A stretch of 43,375 nucleotides of DNA. Source: Bacteroidales bacterium (lineage in GTDB: Bacteria; Bacteroidota; Bacteroidia; Bacteroidales; UBA3824). The position numbers and the translations under genes are program-made. The stretch is from positions 1 to 43,375 of the forward strand of contig JAFXUC010000008.1 in the NCBI GenBank assembly GCA_017535325.1. The letters run 5' to 3'. This document shows positions 1-8,707 of the stretch, one piece after another; the stretch's first letter is position 1; each line of letters begins with the position of its first letter. The notes under the pieces are model-generated. The model made no database searches, was not told the origin of the DNA, and saw nothing but the letters and a program-made list of their open reading frames with translations.

Positions 1-1
1 C

Positions 2-181
2 AAAGTTGAAATCATCGAAACGCCTGAAATTCAGGGAGCGTTGAGTGATTTCAAAGATTACATTTGTACACAAACTTTGACAAAAGTTTTAGAAAAAGTT
101 ACTTCGTTGGAGGGTGAAAATATTCAGGATTTAGACCTCGACGAAACTGTTAAAACAAAAGTCAAAATTACGAAATTATAA
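2..181 (+). CDS. ileS: Isoleucyl-tRNA synthetase, C-terminal end (partial)
   Basis: Open frame running in from the left edge and ending at TAA 179-181, about 59 residues. It would charge tRNA-Ile in the cytoplasm. The visible part has a DFKDYICTQTL stretch followed by an acidic segment and a basic end, which resembles the extreme C-terminus of bacterial IleRS as I remember it. No catalytic motif lies inside the window. Context supports the call, because in Bacteroidota ileS is commonly followed by a DksA/TraR-like gene, as here. A strong hairpin terminator follows 30 nt downstream. The identity rests on a short tail and on synteny. Confidence 0.65.
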   Translation, partial: KVEIIETPEIQGALSDFKDYICTQTLTKVLEKVTSLEGENIQDLDLDETVKTKVKITKL

Positions 182-211
182 TTTTTAGTACGATTTTTGC
201 TGATAGATTTT

Positions 212-253
212 AAAGGCTTGAAGATACGGTTTCAAGTCTTCAAGCCTTTATTT
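212..253 (+). terminator. Rho-independent terminator after ileS
   Basis: A 13-bp perfect stem (212-224 with 237-249) and 12-nt loop, followed by ATTTT. It lies between the ileS end and the DksA-like gene, so the two are probably separate transcripts. Confidence 0.8.
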
Positions 254-324
254 TAATAATGACTCTAAAAGTCTGATTATTAACTATAAACACTTACGAC
301 TAATTTTTTTAATTTAATAAAGAT

Positions 325-708
325 ATGATGAAAGAGATGGAAACTAAAAAAAGATATTCCGATGAGGAATTGGAAGAATTTAAGAGTCTGATTTTAGAAA
401 AACTTGAAAAGGCAAAAAGCACTTACGACGAATACAGCCGTCAACTCAAAGATACCGACGGCAACGCGGTGATTTCCAACACCTCCGACCCGGAAGACGG
501 TCAGCAAAATCAGGCTACGGAAAGTGCTTCGATTATGGCTTCGCGTACCGAAAAGTACATAAAAAATCTTGAAAACGCCTTAATCCGTATCGAAAACAAA
601 ACTTACGGTGTAGACCGCATAACCGGCGAACTCATACCGAAAGAGCGTCTTAAAGCCGTTCCGCACGCAACACTGACTGTTGACAGCAAAAACAATCAGA
701 ATAAATAA
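325..708 (+). CDS. DksA/TraR-family RNA polymerase-binding regulator, cysteine-free
   Basis: 127-residue cytoplasmic protein with an N-terminal coiled-coil region (about 10-50 and 75-95), an acidic SDPEDGQQNQATE segment, and a C-terminal globular end with YGVDRITGELIPKERL and AVPHATL. This matches the DksA/TraR fold, which inserts into the RNA polymerase secondary channel and modulates initiation with ppGpp in well-studied members. No cysteine is present, so the four-cysteine zinc site of classical DksA is absent. Bacteroidota members are often cysteine-poor here (YGICRVTG in typical relatives, from memory), so this is an extreme case of a lineage trait. Two ATGs in tandem open the frame; either may be used. 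The place after ileS is typical. Confidence 0.8.
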   Translation: MMKEMETKKRYSDEELEEFKSLILEKLEKAKSTYDEYSRQLKDTDGNAVISNTSDPEDGQQNQATESASIMASRTEKYIKNLENALIRIENKTYGVDRITGELIPKERLKAVPHATLTVDSKNNQNK

Positions 709-713
709 TTTTT

Positions 714-745
714 TTTGTAAAATACGGAAATTATTTTTACCTTTG
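714..745 (+). promoter_or_regulatory. Bacteroidota-type promoter of efp
   Basis: TTTG at 714-717, a 20-nt spacer, then TACCTTTG at 738-745, followed by CA. This matches the -33/-7 consensus of Bacteroidota housekeeping sigma. It gives a leader of about 30 nt before the efp ATG. Confidence 0.8.
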
Positions 746-782
746 CACTCGAAGTTTTTAACATAAAATATTATAAAATTAA

Positions 783-1346
783 ATGGCAACAACAGCAGAT
801 TTAAAAAACGGCTTGTGCATCAATTTCAACCACGATATTTACACGGTTGTAAGTTTCCAACACGTAAAACCGGGTAAAGGTCCGGCTTTCGTACGTACCC
901 GTCTCAAAAGCCTTACTAACGGAAGGGTTTTGGAAAATACGTTTTCTTCGGGACACGAAATCGAAATTACGAAAATCATTCGCCGTCCTTATCAGTTTCT
1001 TTACAAAGAAGGCGAGGACTTCGTTTTCATGCAGCAGGAGACTTTCGAGCAGATCACCGTTCCTTTGAGCCATATCGAAAATCCCGACCTTTATCTTGAC
1101 GGTCAGGAAGTTGATATTGTTATTCAGGAGGAGACAGATACAGTTTTGACGGTTGAACTTCCGCCTTTTGTGGTTATGGAGGTTACTTATACCGAGCCCG
1201 GCGTAAAAGGCAACACGGCAACCAACGCTACAAAACCCGCTACGGTGGAGTCAGGCGCAGAAATCCGCGTTCCCTTGTTTGTAAACCAGGGCGACAGAAT
1301 CAAAATCGACACTCGCGACCGCTCATACGTTGAAAGAGCGAACTAA
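783..1346 (+). CDS. efp: Elongation factor P
   Basis: 187 residues, the usual EF-P length, with the three beta-barrel domains in order: KOW-like N-terminal domain, OB domain with the VTYTEPGVKGNTA stretch, and C-terminal OB domain ending GDRIKIDTRDRSYVERA. EF-P enters the ribosomal E site and relieves stalling at polyproline. The loop HVKPGKGPAF carries the tip residue Lys32, the position that is modified or used directly in other bacteria. No modification genes (epmA, epmB, ymfI) are in this window. The gene has its own strong promoter just upstream. Confidence 0.97.
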   Translation: MATTADLKNGLCINFNHDIYTVVSFQHVKPGKGPAFVRTRLKSLTNGRVLENTFSSGHEIEITKIIRRPYQFLYKEGEDFVFMQQETFEQITVPLSHIENPDLYLDGQEVDIVIQEETDTVLTVELPPFVVMEVTYTEPGVKGNTATNATKPATVESGAEIRVPLFVNQGDRIKIDTRDRSYVERAN

Positions 1347-1376
1347 GATTTTTTTAAGAATGTTTTTTTTCATAAC

Positions 1377-1406
1377 GGGGTTGTTTAGATTATTTTAAGC
1401 AGCCCC
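1377..1406 (+). terminator. Hairpin after efp, possible weak terminator or attenuator
   Basis: An 11-bp stem (1377-1387 with 1396-1406, two G-U pairs) and 8-nt loop, followed by only three T residues. It lies between efp and the next operon. Termination would be partial because the T-tract is short. Confidence 0.5.
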
Positions 1407-1438
1407 TTTCAACCTTTTAAAAAAAGTACAGAATCATT

Positions 1439-2635
1439 ATGGCAAAGAACCTGACGGCGGCAGACAAACTGAACATATTGTTGTGGGTGATGAAGGATAT
1501 TACCAACAACTTGTCGAAAGAAGGGCTTCTTGAGTCTTTCAAGCAGATTCTGTATGAAAATCTCAACCTTCACAAACTTCTTCTTTTCGTAAAACACGGC
1601 AGCACTTGGAGCATTGAAATAAAATCCTACGATTTCGATTATCACGGAATCAACGTTTCGGAAGACCTTTGTGAAATCAAATCCATTACTTTTATTGATT
1701 CTGAGGATACGCCTTTCAAGGATTTCGACTTTATTATCCCGATTATAAAGGAAGACGAGCCGATTGCATACGTTGTTGTAGGCGACTCAGGCGGTGAGGA
1801 AGAGGGTATTGCCTCGTCAATCCGCAATCTGCATTTTGTCCAGACACTTACGATGATAATCGTCTCGACGATTGAAAACCGCAGAATGCAGGAGATGAAA
1901 AAGGAAATGGAATACGCTTCAAGGATTCAGACGTTTTTGTTTCCTGAAAAACATATTTTGAAAAATGACAATCGCTTGGCTTTGAGCGCGTTTTATTTGT
2001 CGCATTATCAAGTAGGCGGCGATTTCTACGATTACGCTTACACAAATCCCGACTCTAAGGACGAAATTTATTTCTGTATTGCCGACGTTACGGGCAAAGG
2101 CATTTCGGCGGCAATGGTGATGAGCAATTTTCAGGCGAGCCTTCAAGCACTTATAGGCAGAATTGAGTATCTGCCGGATTTGATAAGGGAACTCAACAGA
2201 ATTGTCATCAAAAATTCAAACTACGAAAAATTCATAACCGTATTTTTGGCGCGTTATAATTTTTCAACACACGAACTCAGATACGTCAACGCCGGACACA
2301 ACCCGCCGGTGATGTATAATTTCAAGACCAAAGAAAAGCAGTTTCTTACTGTCGGCGGTCAGGGTGTAGGCATGATTGACGACCCTGCTCTTAAAGAGGG
2401 TATTCTTACCCTTGGTTCGGATACAAGAATTTTGTGTTATACCGACGGCGTTTGTGAAATCGAAAAAGACGGCGAAGAATATTACGGACAAAGGGTTATT
2501 GAAAACAGGGCGGTTATGGAAGGCGACGTAAGCGATGCGGTTTCTTTGATTATTTCGGATTTGAATATCAACAGAGACAACGACACTCTCGCTGACGATG
2601 CAACTCTTTTAGGCATAGACTTTTATGTCCGGTAA
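1439..2635 (+). CDS. SpoIIE/RsbU-type PP2C serine phosphatase with N-terminal GAF-like domain
   Basis: 398 residues, soluble. Residues about 20-150 look like a GAF-type sensory domain, and a short coiled coil (150-165) joins it to a SpoIIE phosphatase domain (165-395). The metal-binding motifs are intact: GGDFYD (193-198), IADVTGKG (214-221), GHNPP (286-290), YTDG (334-337) and the final DDATLLGI with Asp386/Asp387. Family members remove phosphate from anti-anti-sigma or similar STAS proteins in partner-switching. No anti-sigma or STAS gene lies next to it, so the substrate is unknown. It starts a tight operon; the next gene begins 29 nt later and encodes a receiver-bearing membrane protein that could act with it. 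The call is firm for fold and activity, open for target. Confidence 0.92.
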   Translation: MAKNLTAADKLNILLWVMKDITNNLSKEGLLESFKQILYENLNLHKLLLFVKHGSTWSIEIKSYDFDYHGINVSEDLCEIKSITFIDSEDTPFKDFDFIIPIIKEDEPIAYVVVGDSGGEEEGIASSIRNLHFVQTLTMIIVSTIENRRMQEMKKEMEYASRIQTFLFPEKHILKNDNRLALSAFYLSHYQVGGDFYDYAYTNPDSKDEIYFCIADVTGKGISAAMVMSNFQASLQALIGRIEYLPDLIRELNRIVIKNSNYEKFITVFLARYNFSTHELRYVNAGHNPPVMYNFKTKEKQFLTVGGQGVGMIDDPALKEGILTLGSDTRILCYTDGVCEIEKDGEEYYGQRVIENRAVMEGDVSDAVSLIISDLNINRDNDTLADDATLLGIDFYVR

Positions 2636-2664
2636 AGGGAAAACAACGTTTTTTTTAAAAAATA

Positions 2665-4335
2665 TTGCCTGCCATGTCGAACGCTTTTATAAATATCGAC
2701 TATAACGATGTGGAAAATCTCCATATAAAACTCAGAACCTTGGTGATGAAGGGTCTTGATGTTTTTGCGGCGTTTTTTATTTTGTTGTTGTCGCTGTTTG
2801 ACGTGATTAATACGGGCATCAATTTTACAACGGTTTTTGAGTTCTGTTCCATAGCTGCGTTTGTGGCTTTGAGTTTGATAGTTAACAGGTTTAATTACAA
2901 GAGGTTGTCCATTGTTAATATAATTGCCGCTTTAATAATTTTTTGTGTCTTCAACTATTGCAATCCCAAGAACGAGGCGGTTATGCTGCTCTCGTTGGTG
3001 TTTTTCCCTTTGATAACTTCTGTTTTGAGAAGGTTTTATTCCTTTGTTTTCGGCTCGGCTTTTTTGGCGGCGGTTTTGTTTTTGTATTTCAGGGGCGTTT
3101 CTGACAGCGAATATGCTGTCGCTCTGCCGTTTATGATAGGTTATATGTGTGTGTCGTATTTGTTTATCGGTGCGGCGATGCTGTTCAAATATGTCATCAG
3201 GGATATGGCTGACAGTTTTGCCGGAGAAAAAAAATCCATCAAAAAAGCAATTGACGACAAGGACGACTTTTTCAAAAAATACTCACACAATGTCCGCACT
3301 TCGCTTAGCAATATTATCGGAATTGTTACCGTGCTTTCAAAAGAGGTTTCCGAGACTCAGAAAAAGTTTTTGGATACGATTACGGCGTCTGTAAAAAATA
3401 TCGTCGGCGTTATGCAACTGATGTTTGCGCAGTCCGACGAGGTTAATTCCAGCGACGAAAAAACTGAAAAAGAAGTTTGCGACTTGGAGGATTTGATATT
3501 AACGAGCGCGGAATTTTCGTTCGGCGTTGCGGTAAAAATCACCGCAGAAAAGTCCTTGCCGCTTTTTAATGCTGACACGGTGGCGATACGGCGGATTTTT
3601 ATGAGCATTTTCGACTTTTTCAAACGCAGTTCTTACGGCAAAAACTCTGTCAGCATTTCCGTCAACATCGGCAAAGTGGAAATTCCGCCCGTGCCGGTGA
3701 AATACCGTTTTGAAGTTGCGGCTGAGGATGCTGTCTTGTTTCTTGACGATAATACGAGGGGCTATTTGGAACTTTGTGAAAGGCTTGTAAAAGCCCTCGG
3801 CGGAAACATGAAATGCAATTTCACCGACGAGAAGTCGTTTGTGTATTTCAATATCTGTCTTGACGAGGTGGAAGGCGGTCTGTCTCAAAAGAAATTTGTC
3901 TCGCACGGCGGTTTTTACGTTTCGTCAAAAGTGAAAAAACTCTCTCAGGCAAACATTCTGATTTGCGAGGACAATCCTATAAACCAGAAAGTCATGATGC
4001 TGTCTTTGGAAAAATACGTCGGCGGGGTAGACGTCGCCTTCAACGGCAAGGAATGTCTGAGGCTTGTCAACCAAAAACAGTATGACGTTATTTTGATGGA
4101 TATTCAAATGCCCGTTCTTGACGGTCTTGCCACCACAAAAGCCATACGTCAGTTGGAAGAGCGCGCCGAAAATATCCGGCACATTCCTATTATCGCCGTT
4201 ACCGCAAATTCTCTTTCCGGCGACCGAGAACATTGCCTCAACGTTGGCATGGACGACTATTTCGCAAAACCGTTCCACATAGAAAACATTGTCAGCAGGA
4301 TAAGCGAATTTCTGATAAAATATCCGCAGGAATAA
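2665..4335 (+). CDS. Membrane hybrid sensor protein with degenerate kinase core and intact receiver
   Basis: 556 residues. About six hydrophobic segments (roughly 28-177) are followed by a dimerisation segment with YSHNVRTSLSNIIG, where His208 is kept but the usual EIRTPL context is altered. The ATP-binding region (about 270-400) is poor: the N-box Asn position reads IFDFF, and I see no clear DxGxG or GxG lid. The C-terminal receiver (430-552) is intact: ILICEDN, LMDIQMPVLDG with Asp479, TAN, and KPF with Lys536. So the receiver could be phosphorylated, but the kinase may not bind ATP normally. It sits between the PP2C phosphatase and a YfhO-type protein with gaps of 29 and 9 nt, clearly one operon. 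The degeneracy is read by eye and should be tested by structure modelling. Confidence 0.85.
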   Translation: MPAMSNAFINIDYNDVENLHIKLRTLVMKGLDVFAAFFILLLSLFDVINTGINFTTVFEFCSIAAFVALSLIVNRFNYKRLSIVNIIAALIIFCVFNYCNPKNEAVMLLSLVFFPLITSVLRRFYSFVFGSAFLAAVLFLYFRGVSDSEYAVALPFMIGYMCVSYLFIGAAMLFKYVIRDMADSFAGEKKSIKKAIDDKDDFFKKYSHNVRTSLSNIIGIVTVLSKEVSETQKKFLDTITASVKNIVGVMQLMFAQSDEVNSSDEKTEKEVCDLEDLILTSAEFSFGVAVKITAEKSLPLFNADTVAIRRIFMSIFDFFKRSSYGKNSVSISVNIGKVEIPPVPVKYRFEVAAEDAVLFLDDNTRGYLELCERLVKALGGNMKCNFTDEKSFVYFNICLDEVEGGLSQKKFVSHGGFYVSSKVKKLSQANILICEDNPINQKVMMLSLEKYVGGVDVAFNGKECLRLVNQKQYDVILMDIQMPVLDGLATTKAIRQLEERAENIRHIPIIAVTANSLSGDREHCLNVGMDDYFAKPFHIENIVSRISEFLIKYPQE

Positions 4336-4344
4336 AAAATTTTC

Positions 4345-7056
4345 ATGTTTCAAAAAAAATCATTAATTTTGAGGCTTGAAATTATGTTTTTTTCAAAAAT
4401 GAAAAGTTTTTTTTCGGATTTTATCAACCGCCGTCCGGCTTGGATACTGGCGTTGTTGATTTTGACGGTTTCGTTAATATCGCTTTGGAACTTTTTTAGT
4501 CTTGACGATATGTTTATTTTTACCGGTTTGGCCTCCGACAGTTACACGTCTTATCTGCCGAACTGGATAGCGGGCGGGCGTTTGAGCGGCTCTCCGTACA
4601 ATTTTTATGACGGCGCGGGCAATTCTTCTCTCGGATATTCTATGAACGACCCGCTCAGCATTGTATCATATCTGTTCAGTGTGTTGTTTACTTGGTGTTG
4701 CGGAATGGAAGGTGTGAGCCTTACGGTCGCACATTATTTTTATTCAAAATTTGTTTTCTCTGTTCTCGGTACGGGAATTTTTACGTTTTTGTGGCTCAGA
4801 ATGTTGAACGTCAACAAGTTTGCCGCAATTACGGGCGGACTTTTAGCGGCGTTTTCAAGTTCTATCATGGTGCTCGCGCCTTGGAATATTGAAACTTTCG
4901 GATTTTATACCGCGCTTTATCTTTTCGCTTTTGAAAAACTTTTTCAGGGGAAAAGTCCGTTGTGGTTTACGCTTGCCGCCGTTGCTTTTGGCAGTCAGCC
5001 GTATTTCCTTTACTTACATTCGTTTTTCTTGGCGGTTTACATCGTTTTCAGGTTTTGTGCGGAAAAGGCTGATTTTAAGCGTATTCTAAGAACTTGTCTT
5101 TGGGTTTTTCTTGCGGGACTGTTAGGCGTTTTGATTTGTCTGCCGCAGACTGTTGCCGTACTTGACGTTCAACTCAATACCCCGCGTATGGAAGATGTCG
5201 CATACAGCAAATCGGCAAGTTCAAATATTTTTCTCTCGGCTGAAATGTACGCCGTTACAATTTTGAGACTTTTGGCTAACAATATTCCGGGCAACGATTT
5301 CGGTTTTTCTGAATGGGACAATTATTTGGAGGCTCCGGCAATTTATAGCGGTATTATAACGCTGATGATTGTGCCTCAGATTTTTCAGTTTCTCAATCTC
5401 AGAAAAAAAATCGCGTATGCGGGTTTGCTGGCGTTTTGGATTGCGGTGATACTGTTTCCGCCGCTCAGACGTTCTATCGTGCTTTATGCCGGCGACTATT
5501 ACCGTTACGGAATCGACTTTTTCTTTACTTTTACGATGATTTTGGTTTCGGCGCAGTCGCTTTCGGTGATTGTGGCTAAAAAATGCATCAACTTTCCGCT
5601 TTTGATTTCAACGCTTTTGGTTTTCGCGCTTTTGGTGTGGGGCGTTTGTACGGGTCAGGAGAGTTTTATGGTTCAAAAAACCGAAGTTCTTTTCTTTGTC
5701 GCAGTTGTTGCCGTGGTTTACGCGCTGGTGTTCTGTTTTATAAATTTTATTGACAGGCAAATCCTTAAAGCACTGATACTTTTTGTAGTGTTACTTGAAG
5801 TAACGGTTTTCACATATTCAGCCTTTGACGGTCGCTCAGCAATAAGTTATACTGACTGGGAACTCAACCGAGGCGGTTATGACGACGGTATCGGCGAGGT
5901 GCTTTCAGAAATAAAAAGAACCGACACTACAAAATTTTACCGCACGGAAGTAAGTTACGTTACGGGCATAGCAATACACTCGTCGCTGAATTGTCATAAG
6001 GTTTTGGATTATTTCACAACTAAAAATTACAATTCTTTCAACCAGCCTGAATACGTAAAATTTTTGCGTTCTATATGTGCCGTTTCGCCGTATCTCGAAA
6101 CAGACACACGATGGATAAGGGGGATTCCTCAAATGCCGTTTATTTACGCTTTTATGTCGTCTAAATATCTGATAATCAGACAGCAGGATTCCGTTAACAC
6201 AACGCCTACGATGTTTATGCTTGCCGATACGGTTCAGAGGTTCAAGAAGCATTTGCTTTTGAAAAACGGTTATGTTATGCCGATAGGTTTTACGGTTGAC
6301 AAATATATTTCGCGTGAGAATTTTGACTCGCTCGTAACATTTTCCGTTACCCACAACAATGCAAATTATATAATTGAAAACTTGCAGCGCAACGGTTATC
6401 CTCAGGACGCTTTGATTCAGTATATCAACGGTGTCAGGGATATGGTCGGCAGAAATTTTGCCTCGTTGAAAGAAATTGACGAATACGTTAACGGGCATTT
6501 TCAGGGCGGCATTTCGAGGGTAATAAGTTCGTATGTTTATACGCTTTGCCACGAAAACGCAAAACAGTTGTATTCTTTGCTTACTTGTTTTGTCCCTGAC
6601 GAGGGAATAGATTTGAGCAAATACAAAGAACTTACTCCAAGCAGCGAAGAACTTTCGATTGACAATCTCTCGCTTGATGACTTCAAAAACAATATGAATT
6701 TGATGCATGAAGAAGCCCTTAATCTTACGGAGTTTAAGCACTATTATATGAAGGGAAACATCAACTTAAAATCTGACAAGTTTATGGTTCTTTCCATACC
6801 GTATGATGCGGCTTGGACTGTAAAAATTGACGGCGTGGAATCACAGATAAAAAAATGCGACGTCGGTTTTTGCGGTGTTGAAATGTCTAAGGGCTCTCAT
6901 GTTGTGGAACTTGAATACGTTCCTCAAAACAGGAATATTCTGATAACAATTTCAAGAATTGCGGTTGCGGTATTTTGGATATTGATAGTTTTGAGTCTTG
7001 TGAAAAAATATGGAAGTACGCTGATAAATAAAATCCGCAGCGGAAAATTATTTTAA
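4345..7056 (+). CDS. YfhO-family multispanning membrane protein
   Basis: About 903 residues from the first ATG; ATGs at 4384 and 4399 are also plausible starts, since the first 13-18 residues add nothing recognisable. The N-terminal two thirds contains about a dozen hydrophobic helices, beginning RPAWILALLILTV, with the early loop SDSYTSYLPNW that matches the polar loop of YfhO and related GT-C-type proteins. The C-terminal third is soluble and extracytoplasmic, containing LSIPYDAAWTVKIDG and KGSHVVELEYVPQN, then a last helix. That end pattern (PYDxxWxVxxDG, then HxxELxYxP) is characteristic of YfhO. In Gram-positive bacteria the family is linked to glycosylation of envelope polymers; the Bacteroidota role is not established. 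Third gene of the operon; it overlaps the opposite-strand gene tail-to-tail by 9 nt. Confidence 0.82.
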   Translation: MFQKKSLILRLEIMFFSKMKSFFSDFINRRPAWILALLILTVSLISLWNFFSLDDMFIFTGLASDSYTSYLPNWIAGGRLSGSPYNFYDGAGNSSLGYSMNDPLSIVSYLFSVLFTWCCGMEGVSLTVAHYFYSKFVFSVLGTGIFTFLWLRMLNVNKFAAITGGLLAAFSSSIMVLAPWNIETFGFYTALYLFAFEKLFQGKSPLWFTLAAVAFGSQPYFLYLHSFFLAVYIVFRFCAEKADFKRILRTCLWVFLAGLLGVLICLPQTVAVLDVQLNTPRMEDVAYSKSASSNIFLSAEMYAVTILRLLANNIPGNDFGFSEWDNYLEAPAIYSGIITLMIVPQIFQFLNLRKKIAYAGLLAFWIAVILFPPLRRSIVLYAGDYYRYGIDFFFTFTMILVSAQSLSVIVAKKCINFPLLISTLLVFALLVWGVCTGQESFMVQKTEVLFFVAVVAVVYALVFCFINFIDRQILKALILFVVLLEVTVFTYSAFDGRSAISYTDWELNRGGYDDGIGEVLSEIKRTDTTKFYRTEVSYVTGIAIHSSLNCHKVLDYFTTKNYNSFNQPEYVKFLRSICAVSPYLETDTRWIRGIPQMPFIYAFMSSKYLIIRQQDSVNTTPTMFMLADTVQRFKKHLLLKNGYVMPIGFTVDKYISRENFDSLVTFSVTHNNANYIIENLQRNGYPQDALIQYINGVRDMVGRNFASLKEIDEYVNGHFQGGISRVISSYVYTLCHENAKQLYSLLTCFVPDEGIDLSKYKELTPSSEELSIDNLSLDDFKNNMNLMHEEALNLTEFKHYYMKGNINLKSDKFMVLSIPYDAAWTVKIDGVESQIKKCDVGFCGVEMSKGSHVVELEYVPQNRNILITISRIAVAVFWILIVLSLVKKYGSTLINKIRSGKLF

Positions 7057-8493
7057 TTTCTTTTTAAGTTTTGAACGGCGCGTGCGGACGGTAACGGTCT
7101 CAATATCAAAGATATTGGCTATATCTTCGTCCGCTTTTTTTAGAAAATCATCTGCTATTATAAAAATTTGGTCTGCTATTGTTAAGTCGTTGTATATTCC
7201 CAATATTTTATCGGCATTGGAATTTTTTATATAAAAATAATATACACAATTAATCCAGTCGTTTTTGTCATCGGATATAGGTTGACAGTTATTTATTTTG
7301 TCATAAATTATCCGTCCCTTTTCTAAAATTGATAATTTCAGACCGTTTAATTCCGTAATTGTTTCAAGTTTTGTCTGCATTCGACGTTTATATATAATAA
7401 TTCCGTTAAAGACAAGAATGATTAAAACAATCAACACGACAATATAAACAAGTATTTTTCTTTGATAATCATTTTTTTGTTTTTCATAATCGAATTTATG
7501 TTGTATTTCAAGAGAATAGTTTTCTTTTTCGTTATTACACCAATCATTCATAGTTTTTATTATTTTGTCGGTAGTCTGTTTATATGCAGCAAAATTATTA
7601 TCATCGTAATACGTTTGCGCGATGTCGGACAAAATATCAATTTTATCTTTGTATCCTACATTTACAGAGGCGGAATCACAATAAATTTTCCAATTTTGAA
7701 TGTCGTTTTTTGCGTAGTATATTTTGGAGAGATTTCTGTAAGCCATTGGAATTTTGGCGTATTTTAAGGCTGTTATGAAATAATTTTTGGCAGCCTCTGT
7801 ATTTTCGCATAGGAAACACTCTCCTAAGAGATTATAAATAAAGGCCTTATCGTTGTTATTGACTTCGTTTATAAGAGTTTTACACTGTAGAATGTAATAT
7901 TCTGAACTATCTATTTTGCCTAACTCATTGTAAATTGCTGATATTCTTATCAATGCGTATGCAATATCGCGGCGATAGTTTAATCGTTTCGCATAGAGAT
8001 AGTCTTTGTTTGCGTAATACAATGCTGTTTCAAGTTCACCAAAAATGGCATTAGTGTATGCCAATGCCGAACAAATTTTGCCTTTTAAACTATTGTCCGA
8101 TGTTTTTTCTGCTACTTGTTCGGCTTTTTTCAGAAATGTAAAGATTTTATTCGGTAAAGTATCTCTAATTATAAAAGCGCATGCCTTATAGTAATATGCG
8201 TTTGCCAAGTTTCTATTATTGGAATGTTTTTCATAATATTTTATACTGAAATTAATTTCGTTGAAATCTGGATTTTTTCCTTCCCTATAAGTTGTTTCCG
8301 CTTTTAGTACAAAAAAATATGCAGAATCTTCTTGCGTTTTTGGTTCTATTTCTTTTAATACGTTATTCGCCGAATCTACAAAATTTTTATATAGCAGGGA
8401 ATCTGCTTTTACAAGTTGTTGATGGATCTCGCTTGTTTCTCTGCATCCGAGAATAAAAAAAATAATTAATAAAATTATGCTTGTTTTTTTCAT
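7048..8493 (-). CDS. Membrane-anchored TPR sensor with C-terminal HTH DNA-binding domain
   Basis: 481 residues. The N-terminus is a signal peptide with a possible lipobox ending at Cys17 (FFILGC). Residues about 25-320 are helical TPR-like repeats, for example AYYYKACAF, ALAYTNAIFGELETALYYANK and IYYAKNDIQNW. One strong membrane helix follows (about 347-368), then a cytoplasmic tail of about 110 residues. The end, EDIANIFDIETVTVRTRRSKLKKKL, reads as a helix-turn-helix with a basic recognition helix, similar to the LuxR-like ends of Bacteroidota TPR regulators. I infer a one-component transmembrane regulator: periplasmic TPR sensing, cytoplasmic DNA binding. It is divergent from a small secreted protein, the likely target. 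Base composition is more AT-rich than in flanking operons. Confidence 0.7.
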   Translation of the reverse strand: MKKTSIILLIIFFILGCRETSEIHQQLVKADSLLYKNFVDSANNVLKEIEPKTQEDSAYFFVLKAETTYREGKNPDFNEINFSIKYYEKHSNNRNLANAYYYKACAFIIRDTLPNKIFTFLKKAEQVAEKTSDNSLKGKICSALAYTNAIFGELETALYYANKDYLYAKRLNYRRDIAYALIRISAIYNELGKIDSSEYYILQCKTLINEVNNNDKAFIYNLLGECFLCENTEAAKNYFITALKYAKIPMAYRNLSKIYYAKNDIQNWKIYCDSASVNVGYKDKIDILSDIAQTYYDDNNFAAYKQTTDKIIKTMNDWCNNEKENYSLEIQHKFDYEKQKNDYQRKILVYIVVLIVLIILVFNGIIIYKRRMQTKLETITELNGLKLSILEKGRIIYDKINNCQPISDDKNDWINCVYYFYIKNSNADKILGIYNDLTIADQIFIIADDFLKKADEDIANIFDIETVTVRTRRSKLKKKLK

Positions 8494-8516
8494 TGGTTTT
8501 AGAATTTATTGCAGCA

Positions 8517-8524
8517 CAAAATTA
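8517..8524 (-). promoter_or_regulatory. Possible -7 box for the TPR/HTH regulator
   Basis: On the minus strand this reads TAATTTTG, matching TAnnTTTG. It lies about 24 nt from the start codon. I see no good TTTG box at the right distance upstream, so support is partial. Confidence 0.4.
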
Positions 8525-8564
8525 AGAAAAAAACTTTGAATTTTATAGTATTTCTTTATGTTTT

Positions 8565-8609
8565 TTGTTCCTTTTTCGGGGGTAAAAAGTAGTTTCCTTT
8601 TAGGAACAA
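8565..8609. promoter_or_regulatory. Interrupted inverted repeat, candidate operator
   Basis: TTGTTCCT at 8565-8572 and AGGAACAA at 8602-8609 form an 8-bp perfect inverted repeat with a 29-nt spacer. It is in the centre of the 214-nt divergent region, about 70-110 nt upstream of the -7 box of the secreted-protein gene. It is a plausible binding site for the divergent HTH regulator, but this is inference. Confidence 0.4.
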
Positions 8610-8653
8610 GTTTGAATATCAGTTGATTACAAAGGTTGTAAAGAGAACATCAC

Positions 8654-8685
8654 CTTGACAAAAGTTTTTTCTCATTATAAATTTG
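8654..8685 (+). promoter_or_regulatory. Promoter of the small secreted protein gene
   Basis: CTTG at 8654-8657 (one mismatch to TTTG), a 20-nt spacer, then TAAATTTG at 8678-8685. The predicted transcript start is within about 15 nt of the ATG at 8708. Confidence 0.6.
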
Positions 8686-8707
8686 TAACGAAATTTTTAA
8701 TAAGAAA

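Noticed and set aside
5905..6741. 278-codon open frame on the minus strand inside the YfhO-family gene
   Set aside because: It is fully antisense to a well-supported gene and lacks any family motif; its composition follows the complement of the real gene.
7048..7056. Possible frameshift or fusion where two genes overlap at their ends
   Set aside because: The genes are on opposite strands and each ends naturally; a 9-nt tail-to-tail overlap is ordinary.
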